Assembly (NCBI GenBank): GCA_024280195.1 | Contig: JAJRQP010000044.1 | Coordinates: forward strand, 1-7,409 | Length of the DNA stretch: 7,409 nucleotides | From: Bacteroidota bacterium | GTDB taxonomy: Bacteria > Bacteroidota > Bacteroidia > Flavobacteriales_D > Crocinitomicaceae | Direction: 5' to 3' | Shown: positions 1 to 6,238 of the stretch, piece by piece | Layout: each line of letters starts with the position of its first letter | How positions within the stretch are numbered: position 1 is the stretch's first letter | Program-made: the position numbers and the translations under genes | The notes under the pieces: generated by a model | What the model saw: only the letters and a program-made list of their open reading frames with translations | Told to the model about the DNA's origin: nothing | The model's database searches: none

Positions 1-1000
1 CGTGATGAAAGCATTATCTGATAATCGAATCCTGTTGGATTGTACTCCAGTTATTTATGCTTCTTCAAAAGTTTTTTCTTTTCATAAGAAGCAAATGAAT
101 TTTGAAGACTTCAATTTTAATTCTTGTAAATCAATCGAGGATATAAATGAGAATAAAATAAATGTGATTAACATTTGGGAAGATGAATTGAATTTTGAGT
201 TGGGTAAAGCAACGGCAGACGGAGGTAAATACGCATTCGAATCCTTAGAAAAAGCAACTCAAGACTTAGCATCTGGTAAGATTGATGTTTTGGTTACTGC
301 TCCTATTAATAAGGATGCAATGGGGAAGTCTGGATTTAAATTTCCGGGACACACGGAGTATTTAGCAGACATGTCAGGTGAGGAAGATGCGTTGATGTTG
401 ATGGTGACAGATTCTTTGCGTGTTGGTTTAGTTACGAGCCATATCCCAATTAAAGAGGTTAGTTCTGCAATTACTCTTGACAAAGTTTTTGATAAAATTG
501 TTGCGTTTAACAACTCCTTGAAGAAAGATTTCGGAATTGCTCGACCAAAAATTGCCGTTTTAGGACTGAATCCTCATGCGGGAGAGAATGGAAAAATGGG
601 CGCAGAAGAAAATGAAAGTATTCACCCTGCAATTGAAAAAGCAAAGAATGAAGGAGTTTTAGCATTTGGTTCTTACCCTGCAGATGGCTTCTTTGGCTCT
701 GATGCACGATCAAAATTTGATGGCATTCTTTCGATGTACCACGACCAAGGATTATCTGCATTCAAAGCCCTGTCTTTTGATGAGGGAGTAAACTTTACCG
801 CAGGATTGCCTATTGTGAGAACCTCCCCCGATCATGGAACAGCCTACGATATTGTTGGGCAAAATAAAGCATCAGGAGCATCCATGCGCAATGCAATTTA
901 TATGGCAATTGACACGTACAGAAACCATGTAGAAGAAAAAGAAGCGAGTGCGAATTATTTAGAAATAAGTCCGAAAAAAGACTTTAGAAGAGAAAGGTAA
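1..1000 (+). CDS. pdxA: 4-hydroxythreonine-4-phosphate dehydrogenase PdxA, 5' end cut by the window
   Basis: PdxA oxidises 4-phosphohydroxy-L-threonine with NAD in the DXP-dependent pathway to pyridoxal 5'-phosphate; it is a cytosolic, metal-dependent dimer. About 332 residues are visible. Family motifs are clear, numbered from the first visible codon at base 2: FPGHTEYL (114-121), the three metal-ligand histidines in TSHIP (H147), NPHAGENG (H192) and MYHDQGL (H247), and SPDHGTAYDIVG (275-286). The GTG at base 2 is not the real start: the visible protein opens at KALSDNRI, whereas the family begins about 20-25 residues earlier with a glycine-rich nucleotide-binding segment (GDxNGIG-like in Bacteroidota). 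The gene therefore begins upstream. The C-terminal tail (EEKEASANYLEISPKKDFRRER) is charged and probably not part of the fold. It precedes DUF177 on the same strand, but an 88-base gap with a promoter-like element separates them. Identification is secure. Confidence 0.96.
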   Translation, partial: VMKALSDNRILLDCTPVIYASSKVFSFHKKQMNFEDFNFNSCKSIEDINENKINVINIWEDELNFELGKATADGGKYAFESLEKATQDLASGKIDVLVTAPINKDAMGKSGFKFPGHTEYLADMSGEEDALMLMVTDSLRVGLVTSHIPIKEVSSAITLDKVFDKIVAFNNSLKKDFGIARPKIAVLGLNPHAGENGKMGAEENESIHPAIEKAKNEGVLAFGSYPADGFFGSDARSKFDGILSMYHDQGLSAFKALSFDEGVNFTAGLPIVRTSPDHGTAYDIVGQNKASGASMRNAIYMAIDTYRNHVEEKEASANYLEISPKKDFRRER

Positions 1001-1006
1001 AAAAAG

Positions 1007-1032
1007 AATATAAACAAAGCGATGTTTATATT
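1007..1032 (+). repeat. AT-rich perfect inverted repeat after pdxA
   Basis: AATATAAAC (1007-1015) and GTTTATATT (1024-1032) are exact reverse complements of 9 bases around the 8-base loop AAAGCGAT. The right arm is followed by TAAAATTACT rather than a T run and the stem has only one G-C pair, so it is at best a weak pdxA terminator. It lies just upstream of the -7 element at 1042, where the -33 region should be, so an operator role is equally possible. The symmetry is seen; the role is unknown. Confidence 0.5.
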
Positions 1033-1041
1033 TAAAATTAC

Positions 1042-1049
1042 TACCTTTG
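1042..1049 (+). promoter_or_regulatory. Putative Bacteroidota -7 promoter element upstream of DUF177-rpmF
   Basis: TACCTTTG matches the Bacteroidota -7 consensus TAnnTTTG at every fixed position and is followed by GCGCCCCG, a GC-rich patch in an otherwise AT-rich gap. Transcription would start near 1054-1057, about 33 bases before the DUF177 start. No TTTG lies at the expected -33 distance; that region is occupied by the inverted repeat at 1007-1032. It would give the translation and lipid block (1089 onward) a promoter independent of pdxA. Confidence 0.55.
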
Positions 1050-1065
1050 CGCCCCGTCTTTCAAT

Positions 1066-1092
1066 ATGATTGACGTAGAATTGATAAAGTGA
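1066..1092 (+). other. Possible eight-codon upstream ORF overlapping the DUF177 start
   Basis: An ATG at 1066 opens a short frame encoding MIDVELIK and stops at TGA 1090-1092, so its stop overlaps the GTG start of DUF177 (1089-1091) as GTGA. It would begin about 10 bases after the transcription start predicted from the -7 element at 1042. The overlap geometry is what translational coupling looks like, and DUF177 has a weak GTG start with no Shine-Dalgarno. An ORF this short can easily arise by chance, so it is listed as a possible regulatory leader and not as a gene. Confidence 0.25.
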
Positions 1093-1652
1093 AATTGGAA
1101 AAAGAGTATATCATCCCCTTTGTAGGATTAAAAATTGGGAAACATACTTTCGAATTTGAAATCACTGATTCGTTCTTTGAAAGCTTTGAGTACTCTATCA
1201 TCCATAAAGGAAAGGTAAAGGTTGAGTTGTTGTTTGAGAAAAAAGAAACAATGCTTATTGGTAATTACACAATTAAAGGTGTTGTTGTTACCAATTGTAA
1301 CCGATGCAACGACGCAATGGAGGTTGAAATTGAAGGAGAATATCAATTGATTTATAAATTTGATGATAAAGCATCGGATGATGAGTCACTGATTATTGTT
1401 TATCCCGAAGAATACGAAATTGATGTAAAAGAAAACATTCTTGAATTGATTACCGTATCTTTGCCCTATCGAAATATTCACCTGGAAGGAGAATGTAACG
1501 AAGATTTAATTTCAATATTAGAAGAATACATCATGGTTTCAGACGGTGATGAGAGTACTGAGAGTGAACAAAAAAACACAGAGGAAGAAGATGAATACAT
1601 CGATCCTCGATGGCAAGCATTAAAAGACTTATCGAAAGGTAAGAAGAAGTAA
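1089..1652 (+). CDS. DUF177 (YceD-like) protein, ribosome-associated gene neighbour of L32
   Basis: This 187-residue protein belongs to the DUF177/YceD family, which almost always sits directly before rpmF. Plant and bacterial members have been linked to 23S rRNA accumulation, but no reaction is known. Visible features are the N-terminal IPFVGLKIGKHTFEFEI (9-25), a CNRC pair (C70, C73) ahead of a beta-rich core, a third cysteine in GECNED (C136), a very acidic linker (about 150-169), and the C-terminal IDPRWQALKDL (171-181) followed by a basic tail. The C-terminal IDPRW element is, to my recollection, typical of Bacteroidota members. The start is GTG at 1089; the only upstream in-frame alternative before a stop is ATT, and GTG gives the expected N-terminus. 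It lies 33 bases before rpmF. Family assignment is good; function is inferred from context. Confidence 0.88.
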   Translation: MKLEKEYIIPFVGLKIGKHTFEFEITDSFFESFEYSIIHKGKVKVELLFEKKETMLIGNYTIKGVVVTNCNRCNDAMEVEIEGEYQLIYKFDDKASDDESLIIVYPEEYEIDVKENILELITVSLPYRNIHLEGECNEDLISILEEYIMVSDGDESTESEQKNTEEEDEYIDPRWQALKDLSKGKKK

Positions 1653-1685
1653 AATAGATTATAAAAAGAATATAAATAAGAGAAA

Positions 1686-1877
1686 ATGGCACATCCAAAA
1701 CGAAAGATCTCGAGAACGAGACGTGACAAGAGAAGAACGCATGTTAAAGCATTTGCTAAAAACATCGCAACATGCCCAACAACAGGACAACCTCATTTGT
1801 TTCACCATGCTCACTGGCATGAAGGGAAATTATACTACAAAGGAAAAGTAGTAGCAGAGAAAGAAGTAGCGATTTAA
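1686..1877 (+). CDS. rpmF: 50S ribosomal protein L32
   Basis: L32 is a small protein of the large ribosomal subunit that binds 23S rRNA. The 63-residue product has the family's basic start MAHPKRKISRTRRDKRRTHV and the C-terminal KLYYKGKVV. Many bacterial L32 proteins carry a four-cysteine zinc ribbon; here only C30 in ATCPTTGQPH remains, where the first CxxC would be, so it belongs to the zinc-free class. The ATG at 1686 follows the A-rich leader AAGAGAAA, as is usual for ribosomal protein genes in Bacteroidota, with no true Shine-Dalgarno. It lies between DUF177 (33-base gap) and plsX (22-base gap), in the widely conserved yceD-rpmF-plsX-fabH order, which couples ribosome and membrane synthesis in one transcription unit. 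Identification is certain. Confidence 0.97.
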   Translation: MAHPKRKISRTRRDKRRTHVKAFAKNIATCPTTGQPHLFHHAHWHEGKLYYKGKVVAEKEVAI

Positions 1878-1899
1878 TTCTGTACTTTAGCTCTTCTTT

Positions 1900-2838
1900 A
1901 TGAAGATAGGTATAGATGTATCGGGAGGTGACTTCGCTCCAAAAGCAAATATTGCAGGTGCGATTTTAGCTCGAAAGGAACTTTCGACAGACATTAATAT
2001 TGTCTTAATAGGCGACCAAGATCAAATCTTAGGTGGCCTTTCCTCGTTAAATGTAGATGCAAATAATTTTGAAATTATTCACGCACCCGATGTGATAACG
2101 ATGCACGACCATCCTGCGAGAGCATTGTCCCAAAAACCAAATAGTTCTATTGCTGTTGGTTTTGATTTATTGGCAAAAGGAGAAATCAATGCATTCGCTA
2201 GTACAGGTAATACTGGAGCAATGCTGGTTGGAGCAATGTTTAAAATCACAAGCGTTCCAGGTGTTATTCGTCCGTGTATAACTTCAACGCTTCCTGCAAT
2301 TAATGGCGCGAAATCAATATTATTGGACGTTGGTGCTAATGCAGACTGTAAACCAGATGTCTTATATCAATTTGCAGTTTTAGGTTCTTTGTATTCTCAA
2401 AATGTTTATCAAATTGAGAAACCAAGAGTGGCACTCTTGAATATTGGAGAAGAAGCAAGCAAAGGAAATATTCTCACGCAAGCAACCCATAAGTTATTGG
2501 CTGATTCTTCAGAGGTTAACTTTATTGGCAACATTGAAGGTAGAGATATTTTTGATGGTAAAGCAGATGTAGTAGTTTGTGATGGATTCACCGGAAACAT
2601 AGTTCTCAAAGAAGCAGAAGGTATTTACACCTTAATGAGAAAAAGAGGAATTCGAGATGAATTTTTCGATAGATTTAATTACGAGAATTATGGCGGGACT
2701 CCAATTTTAGGAGTCAAAGGGAATGTGATTATTGGTCACGGAATTTCCAATGATATCGCCGTAAAAAATATGATAATCCATTCGTTTGAAGTAGCAAAAT
2801 CAGGTTTAGCTACTAAAATTGGCGAAGCATTTAATTAG
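1900..2838 (+). CDS. plsX: Phosphate acyltransferase PlsX
   Basis: PlsX converts acyl-ACP and phosphate to acyl phosphate, the donor used by PlsY to start phospholipid synthesis; it acts peripherally at the membrane. The 312-residue length is normal for Bacteroidota, shorter than the E. coli protein. Motifs visible are the N-terminal DVSGGDFAP (6-14; usually D-x-M-GGD, so serine replaces methionine), HDHPARALSQKP (69-80), STGNTGAMLVG (101-111), LLDVGANADCKP (141-152), NIGEEASKGN (181-190), GNIEGRD (210-216), CDGFTGN (227-233) and YGGTPILGVKG (264-274). The ATG at 1900 gives the family N-terminus; no Shine-Dalgarno precedes it (CTCTTCTTT). A TACTTTAG at 1883-1890 resembles a -7 element with one mismatch but has no -33 partner. 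fabH follows after only 3 bases, so the two are surely cotranscribed. Confidence 0.96.
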   Translation: MKIGIDVSGGDFAPKANIAGAILARKELSTDINIVLIGDQDQILGGLSSLNVDANNFEIIHAPDVITMHDHPARALSQKPNSSIAVGFDLLAKGEINAFASTGNTGAMLVGAMFKITSVPGVIRPCITSTLPAINGAKSILLDVGANADCKPDVLYQFAVLGSLYSQNVYQIEKPRVALLNIGEEASKGNILTQATHKLLADSSEVNFIGNIEGRDIFDGKADVVVCDGFTGNIVLKEAEGIYTLMRKRGIRDEFFDRFNYENYGGTPILGVKGNVIIGHGISNDIAVKNMIIHSFEVAKSGLATKIGEAFN

Positions 2839-2841
2839 GAA

Positions 2842-3831
2842 ATGAGCAAAATTACAGCAGCAATAACAGGAGTTCAAGGTTATTTACCAGAATATGTTCT
2901 TACCAATGAAGAACTTTCAAAAATGGTAGACACCAATGATGAATGGATCGTTTCTCGAACTGGAATCAAAGAACGTAGAATCATGAAAGATGGAGCAACA
3001 TCAGACATGGCAACAAAAGCAGTTCTAGGGTTACTTAAGAAAACAAACACGAAAGCAGAGGATATTGATTTGGTCATTGTAGGTACAGTTACAGCTGATT
3101 ATCCTTTTCCTAGTACCGCAAATATTTTGTGCGATAAAGCTGGATTAACAAACGCTTGGGGGTTTGACTTGAACGCAGCTTGTTCAGGATTTATTTATTC
3201 TATTTCAACAGCAGCACAGTTTATTGAAACAGGAAAATATAAGAAAGTAATCGTTGTTGGTGCCGATATGATGTCATCAATTGTTGATTATCAAGACAGA
3301 ACAACGTGTATTATTTTTGGCGATGGTGCTGGAGCAGTTATGCTAGAACCCAACGAAGAAGGGCTTGGGATTCAAGATTTTATTTTAGCAAATGATGGTG
3401 CCGGAAGGGATTATTTAGTACAACCTGCAGGTGGGTCTTTAAATCCTCCAACTATTGAAACGGTAGAAAAAAGACAACACTACGTGAAGCAAGAAGGGAA
3501 GCAAGTTTTTAAATTTGCGGTTACTAACATGGCTGATATCTCTGCAGAAATAATGGAAAAAAACAACCTATCAAGCGATGATGTTGATTGGTTAGTTCCT
3601 CATCAAGCTAATTTGAGAATTATTGATGCTACGGCAAATAGAATGGGATTGTCTAAAGATAAAGTGATGATTAACATCCAAAAGTATGGTAATACAACTT
3701 CTGGAACATTACCACTTTGTTTGTGGGATTATGAAAAGCAATTAAAAAAAGGAGATACGCTTATTTTATCAGCCTTTGGTGGAGGATTCACTTGGGGAGC
3801 TGTTTATTTAAAATGGGCATATAATTCTTAA
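2842..3831 (+). CDS. fabH: 3-oxoacyl-ACP synthase III (KAS III)
   Basis: FabH condenses an acyl-CoA primer, typically acetyl-CoA or a branched short acyl-CoA, with malonyl-ACP to begin type II fatty acid synthesis. The 329-residue protein is full length. The thiolase-fold catalytic triad is complete: C114 in LNAACSGFIYS, H254 in VPHQANLRIID and N284 in KYGNTTSGTLP. Also typical are NDEWIVSRTGIKERR (32-46), the glycine-rich FGDGAGAVML (159-168) and the C-terminal FGGGFTWGAVYLKW (312-325). Primer preference, straight or branched, cannot be read from the sequence alone. The ATG at 2842 is 3 bases after the plsX stop, with AGGA overlapping that stop serving as the nearest thing to a ribosome site. 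accB follows after 43 bases. Another KAS III-like paralogue is unlikely given the plsX/accBC context. Confidence 0.97.
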   Translation: MSKITAAITGVQGYLPEYVLTNEELSKMVDTNDEWIVSRTGIKERRIMKDGATSDMATKAVLGLLKKTNTKAEDIDLVIVGTVTADYPFPSTANILCDKAGLTNAWGFDLNAACSGFIYSISTAAQFIETGKYKKVIVVGADMMSSIVDYQDRTTCIIFGDGAGAVMLEPNEEGLGIQDFILANDGAGRDYLVQPAGGSLNPPTIETVEKRQHYVKQEGKQVFKFAVTNMADISAEIMEKNNLSSDDVDWLVPHQANLRIIDATANRMGLSKDKVMINIQKYGNTTSGTLPLCLWDYEKQLKKGDTLILSAFGGGFTWGAVYLKWAYNS

Positions 3832-3832
3832 T

Positions 3833-3852
3833 TACTAAAAAATAGTATTTTT
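3833..3852 (+). terminator. Weak AT-rich hairpin with T run between fabH and accB
   Basis: TACTA (3833-3837) and TAGTA (3843-3847) form a 5-base stem around an AAAAA loop, followed directly by TTTTT (3848-3852). The layout is that of an intrinsic terminator but the stem has one G-C pair, so it would at most attenuate. It may set lower or separate expression of accBC relative to plsX-fabH. An alternative pairing AAAAAT/ATTTTT is also possible. Confidence 0.3.
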
Positions 3853-3874
3853 AACGTATTAAAACCAGTAAGAA

Positions 3875-4363
3875 ATGAATATTAAAGAGATCCAAGATTT
3901 AATCAAATTCGTCGCTAAGTCTGGCGTAAACGAGGTTGAAATCGAACAAAAAGATTTTAAAATTGTCATCAAAGCAGATGATAATAAGAAAAAAGGAAAG
4001 TTGCAAGAACAAATCATCGTTCAGGCAGCAGCTCCAGTTGCTCAAGTAGCAGCTCCGGTTGTTCCTGTTGCAATACCTGCAACTTCAGTTGAAACAGCAG
4101 CTCCTGCAGAGGAAGATTCTAAATACATCACGGTAAAATCTCCAATGATTGGGACATTCTACAGATCTTCAAGTCCGGATAAGCCACCTTTTGTGGGAGT
4201 TGGGGATACAATCAAAGAAGGTGATGCAATTTGCATCATTGAGGCAATGAAGTTATTCAACGAGATTGAAGCAGAGGTTACAGGGAAGATTGTGAAGGTA
4301 TTGGTAGATGATTCTACACCTGTGCAATACGATCAACCATTATTCTTGGTAGATCCTTCTTAA
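3875..4363 (+). CDS. accB: Biotin carboxyl carrier protein of acetyl-CoA carboxylase
   Basis: AccB carries the biotin that shuttles CO2 between biotin carboxylase and carboxyltransferase in malonyl-CoA synthesis. The 162-residue protein has three parts: an N-terminal helical segment MNIKEIQDLIKFVAKSGVNE with the following beta-strand FKIVIK, which in this family contacts AccC; an Ala/Pro/Val-rich flexible linker (about 51-78, with repeated AAPV units); and a C-terminal biotinyl domain (about 84-160). The lysine to be biotinylated is K126 in IIEAMKLFNEIEAEV. The domain also has SPMIGTFYRSSSPDKPPFV (89-107), which includes the thumb typical of genuine AccB and absent from most other biotinyl domains. 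The ATG at 3875 follows an A-rich leader (GTAAGAA). accC lies 66 bases downstream, matching the usual accBC pair. Confidence 0.97.
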   Translation: MNIKEIQDLIKFVAKSGVNEVEIEQKDFKIVIKADDNKKKGKLQEQIIVQAAAPVAQVAAPVVPVAIPATSVETAAPAEEDSKYITVKSPMIGTFYRSSSPDKPPFVGVGDTIKEGDAICIIEAMKLFNEIEAEVTGKIVKVLVDDSTPVQYDQPLFLVDPS

Positions 4364-4429
4364 TTAAACATTTTAATTTAATAATGTGCAGATGAGCTAT
4401 TCATTCTGTACTTTTAAATACTTTATATT

Positions 4430-5770
4430 ATGGCCTTGTTCAAAAAAATATTGATTGCCAATAGAGGAGAAATTGCATTGCGAATCATTCGTACATGTAA
4501 AGAAATGGGTATTAAAACAGTTGCCGTTTATTCGACTGCTGATAAAGATAGTTTACCTGTTCGTTTTGCAGATGAAGCAGTTTGTATAGGACCTGCATTA
4601 AGTGCAAAATCTTACCTTTCTATTCCAAATATTATTGCTGCTGCAGAAATTACAAATGCAGATGCTATTCACCCAGGATTTGGTTTTTTATCAGAGAATG
4701 AAAAATTCTCTAAAGTTTGTGAAGAACACGATATCAAATTTATTGGTGCTACACCAGAGCAAATTGCAGGAATGGGAGATAAAGCAAGCGCAAAAGCGAC
4801 GATGATTGCAGCTGGAGTTCCTTGCATTCCAGGATCTAAAGGTTTATTGAAAGATTTACCCGATGCGATTAAGCAAGCAACAAGAATCAAGTACCCAATT
4901 ATCATGAAAGCAACTGCCGGTGGTGGTGGTAAAGGCATGAGAGTGGTATGGAAAGAGGAAGACATGGAGGCTGCGTGGGACGCAACTCGTGCGGAATCGG
5001 CTGCTGCTTTTGGTAATGATGGTTTATACATGGAGAAATTCATCGAAGAACCTCGTCACATCGAAATTCAAATTGCTGGAGATCAATTCGGAAATGCATG
5101 TCATTTATCGGAAAGAGATTGCTCTATTCAACGTCGTCACCAAAAATTAGTGGAAGAAACGCCTTCTCCTTTTATGACTGATCGTCTTCGTAAGAAAATG
5201 GGTACTGCAGGAATTAAAGCTGCAAAAGCAGTAAAATACGAAGGTGTTGGAACCGTTGAGTTTTTGGTGGACAAGAATCGTGATTTCTATTTTATGGAAA
5301 TGAATACACGTATTCAAGTTGAACATACAATTACTGAAGAAGTAACGAACTACGATTTAATCAAGGAGCAAATAAAATTGGCAGCTGGAGAAAAAATTAC
5401 AGGCGGGAATTTAATTCCTCAGATGCATGCAATTCAGTGTAGAATCAATGCAGAAGATCCAGATAATAATTTTAGACCTTCTCCAGGTAAAATCACGAAC
5501 TACCATGCTCCAGGTGGACACGGTGTGAGAATTGATACGCACGTTTATGCAGGTTATGAAATTTCACCCCACTATGACTCAATGATTTCAAAGTTAATTG
5601 TTCGTGCGCAAACAAGGGGAGAAGCAATTAAAAAAATGAAGAGAGCGTTGGATGAATATGTTATTGAAGGAATTAAAACAACTATTCCTTTCCATCAGAA
5701 ATTAATGGAAGATCCTAAGTTTATCGAGGGTGATTTCAATACAAGTTTCATGGAAACATTTGAATATTAA
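4430..5770 (+). CDS. accC: Biotin carboxylase subunit of acetyl-CoA carboxylase
   Basis: AccC uses ATP and bicarbonate to carboxylate the biotin on AccB. At 446 residues it matches the stand-alone bacterial subunit, with no fused biotinyl domain. The order is: N-terminal domain with KILIANRGEIALRI (6-19) and HPGFGFLSEN (81-90); ATP-grasp with K118, K160, the glycine-rich loop GGGGKGMR (164-171), EEPRHIE (206-212), E277 and E290; the active-site MNTRIQVEH (291-299, with N292, R294 and E298); and the C-terminal domain with CRINAEDP (337-344; R338) and a flexible-looking end. The usual QVEHPVTE reads QVEHTITE here. The ATG at 4430 follows an AT-rich leader with no Shine-Dalgarno; TACTTTTA (4409) and TACTTTAT (4419) are only partial -7 matches, so it is probably cotranscribed with accB. 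A strong terminator lies right after its stop. Confidence 0.97.
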   Translation: MALFKKILIANRGEIALRIIRTCKEMGIKTVAVYSTADKDSLPVRFADEAVCIGPALSAKSYLSIPNIIAAAEITNADAIHPGFGFLSENEKFSKVCEEHDIKFIGATPEQIAGMGDKASAKATMIAAGVPCIPGSKGLLKDLPDAIKQATRIKYPIIMKATAGGGGKGMRVVWKEEDMEAAWDATRAESAAAFGNDGLYMEKFIEEPRHIEIQIAGDQFGNACHLSERDCSIQRRHQKLVEETPSPFMTDRLRKKMGTAGIKAAKAVKYEGVGTVEFLVDKNRDFYFMEMNTRIQVEHTITEEVTNYDLIKEQIKLAAGEKITGGNLIPQMHAIQCRINAEDPDNNFRPSPGKITNYHAPGGHGVRIDTHVYAGYEISPHYDSMISKLIVRAQTRGEAIKKMKRALDEYVIEGIKTTIPFHQKLMEDPKFIEGDFNTSFMETFEY

Positions 5771-5773
5771 AAT

Positions 5774-5801
5774 AAGAGGGATGTGAAAGCATCCCTTTTT
5801 T
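5774..5801 (+). terminator. Intrinsic terminator after accC
   Basis: GGGATG (5778-5783) pairs perfectly with CATCCC (5790-5795). A T-G wobble (5784/5789) closes a GAAA tetraloop (5785-5788). Six T residues follow (5796-5801) and further A-T/G-T pairs extend the base on the 5' side (5774-5777). It begins 3 bases after the accC stop, so it ends the fatty acid block. It is the only strong terminator in the window. Confidence 0.9.
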
Positions 5802-5812
5802 ATTACTACCAA

Positions 5813-6187
5813 TTGAAAGAAAAAGAAATATCATTTGTACAATCAGTTCTTGGTCTTAAGTGTCCCAATTGCCGTAAAGGTGACCTTTTTAAAAAGAAAG
5901 GTTTAATTGTCTATTCTGACATGTTAGAAATGCACGAGGATTGCCCAAATTGTGAATTTCATTATGAAATAGAACCTGGTTTTTGGTTAGGTTCACTTTG
6001 GACGAGCTATCCCATTGTTATTTTGATTGAAGTTCCATTTTTATTTCTTGCTCTCTTCGCAGATAAAGCAATGACATGGGTTTACTTCGGAGCAATGATT
6101 CTCTCTTTTCTTATTTCTTGGCCATTGATGTTAAGGCTAGGGAGAAGTATTTGGATACATATCAATGTAAGGGAAGAGAAGAAGTAG
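5813..6187 (+). CDS. DUF983 membrane protein with two CPNC zinc-finger-like pairs
   Basis: This small protein belongs to DUF983, whose function is unknown. From the TTG at 5813 it has 124 residues: CPNC at 17-20, a second CPNC at 44-47 (together a likely zinc site, cytosolic by inference), the family signature EIEPGFWLGSLWTSYP (52-67), two predicted membrane helices (about 66-84 and 89-108) and a basic end RSIWIHINVREEKK. The frame is open from GTG 5783, but that codon lies inside the terminator stem, and the extra ten residues (VKASLFYYYQL-type) merely translate the hairpin. TTG 5813 is the best later start and puts the first CPNC close to the N-terminus as in relatives. No good promoter fits between terminator and start, so expression probably relies on readthrough or on a promoter within the end of accC. 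The start remains uncertain. Confidence 0.82.
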   Translation: MKEKEISFVQSVLGLKCPNCRKGDLFKKKGLIVYSDMLEMHEDCPNCEFHYEIEPGFWLGSLWTSYPIVILIEVPFLFLALFADKAMTWVYFGAMILSFLISWPLMLRLGRSIWIHINVREEKK

Positions 6188-6199
6188 CAAGTTAGTTGA

Positions 6200-6233
6200 T
6201 TTGAAAATTGGAAGGTTAATTTCACTACTTTTG
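6200..6233 (+). promoter_or_regulatory. Bacteroidota-type promoter of psd
   Basis: TTTG (6200-6203) and TACTTTTG (6226-6233) match the -33 and -7 elements of the main Bacteroidota sigma factor, with a 22-base spacer. The -7 match is exact to TAnnTTTG. Its last G lies 5 bases before the psd ATG at 6239, so transcription should begin at or next to the start codon and the mRNA would be leaderless or nearly so. It shows psd has its own transcript apart from DUF983. Confidence 0.7.
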
Positions 6234-6238
6234 ACCCA

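Noticed and set aside
2..4. GTG at base 2 as the start of pdxA
   Set aside because: The visible protein lacks the conserved glycine-rich N-terminus of PdxA, so the frame simply continues upstream of the window.
1883..1890. TACTTTAG as a promoter for plsX
   Set aside because: It has one mismatch to TAnnTTTG at a conserved position and no TTTG at the -33 distance. plsX is 22 bases from rpmF and most likely part of the same transcript.
4021..4108. Ala/Pro repeats in accB as a tandem repeat element
   Set aside because: The repeated GCAGCTCC-type units simply encode the flexible linker found in most AccB proteins.
4362..4378. Inverted repeat AATTAAA/TTTAATT after accB as a terminator
   Set aside because: The stem is all A-T with a 3-base loop and no proper T run. 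It is too weak to call, and accB and accC are expected to be cotranscribed.
4669..5043. Minus-strand 124-residue frame inside accC
   Set aside because: It is a shadow of a strongly conserved coding sequence, with no recognisable motif and no promoter.
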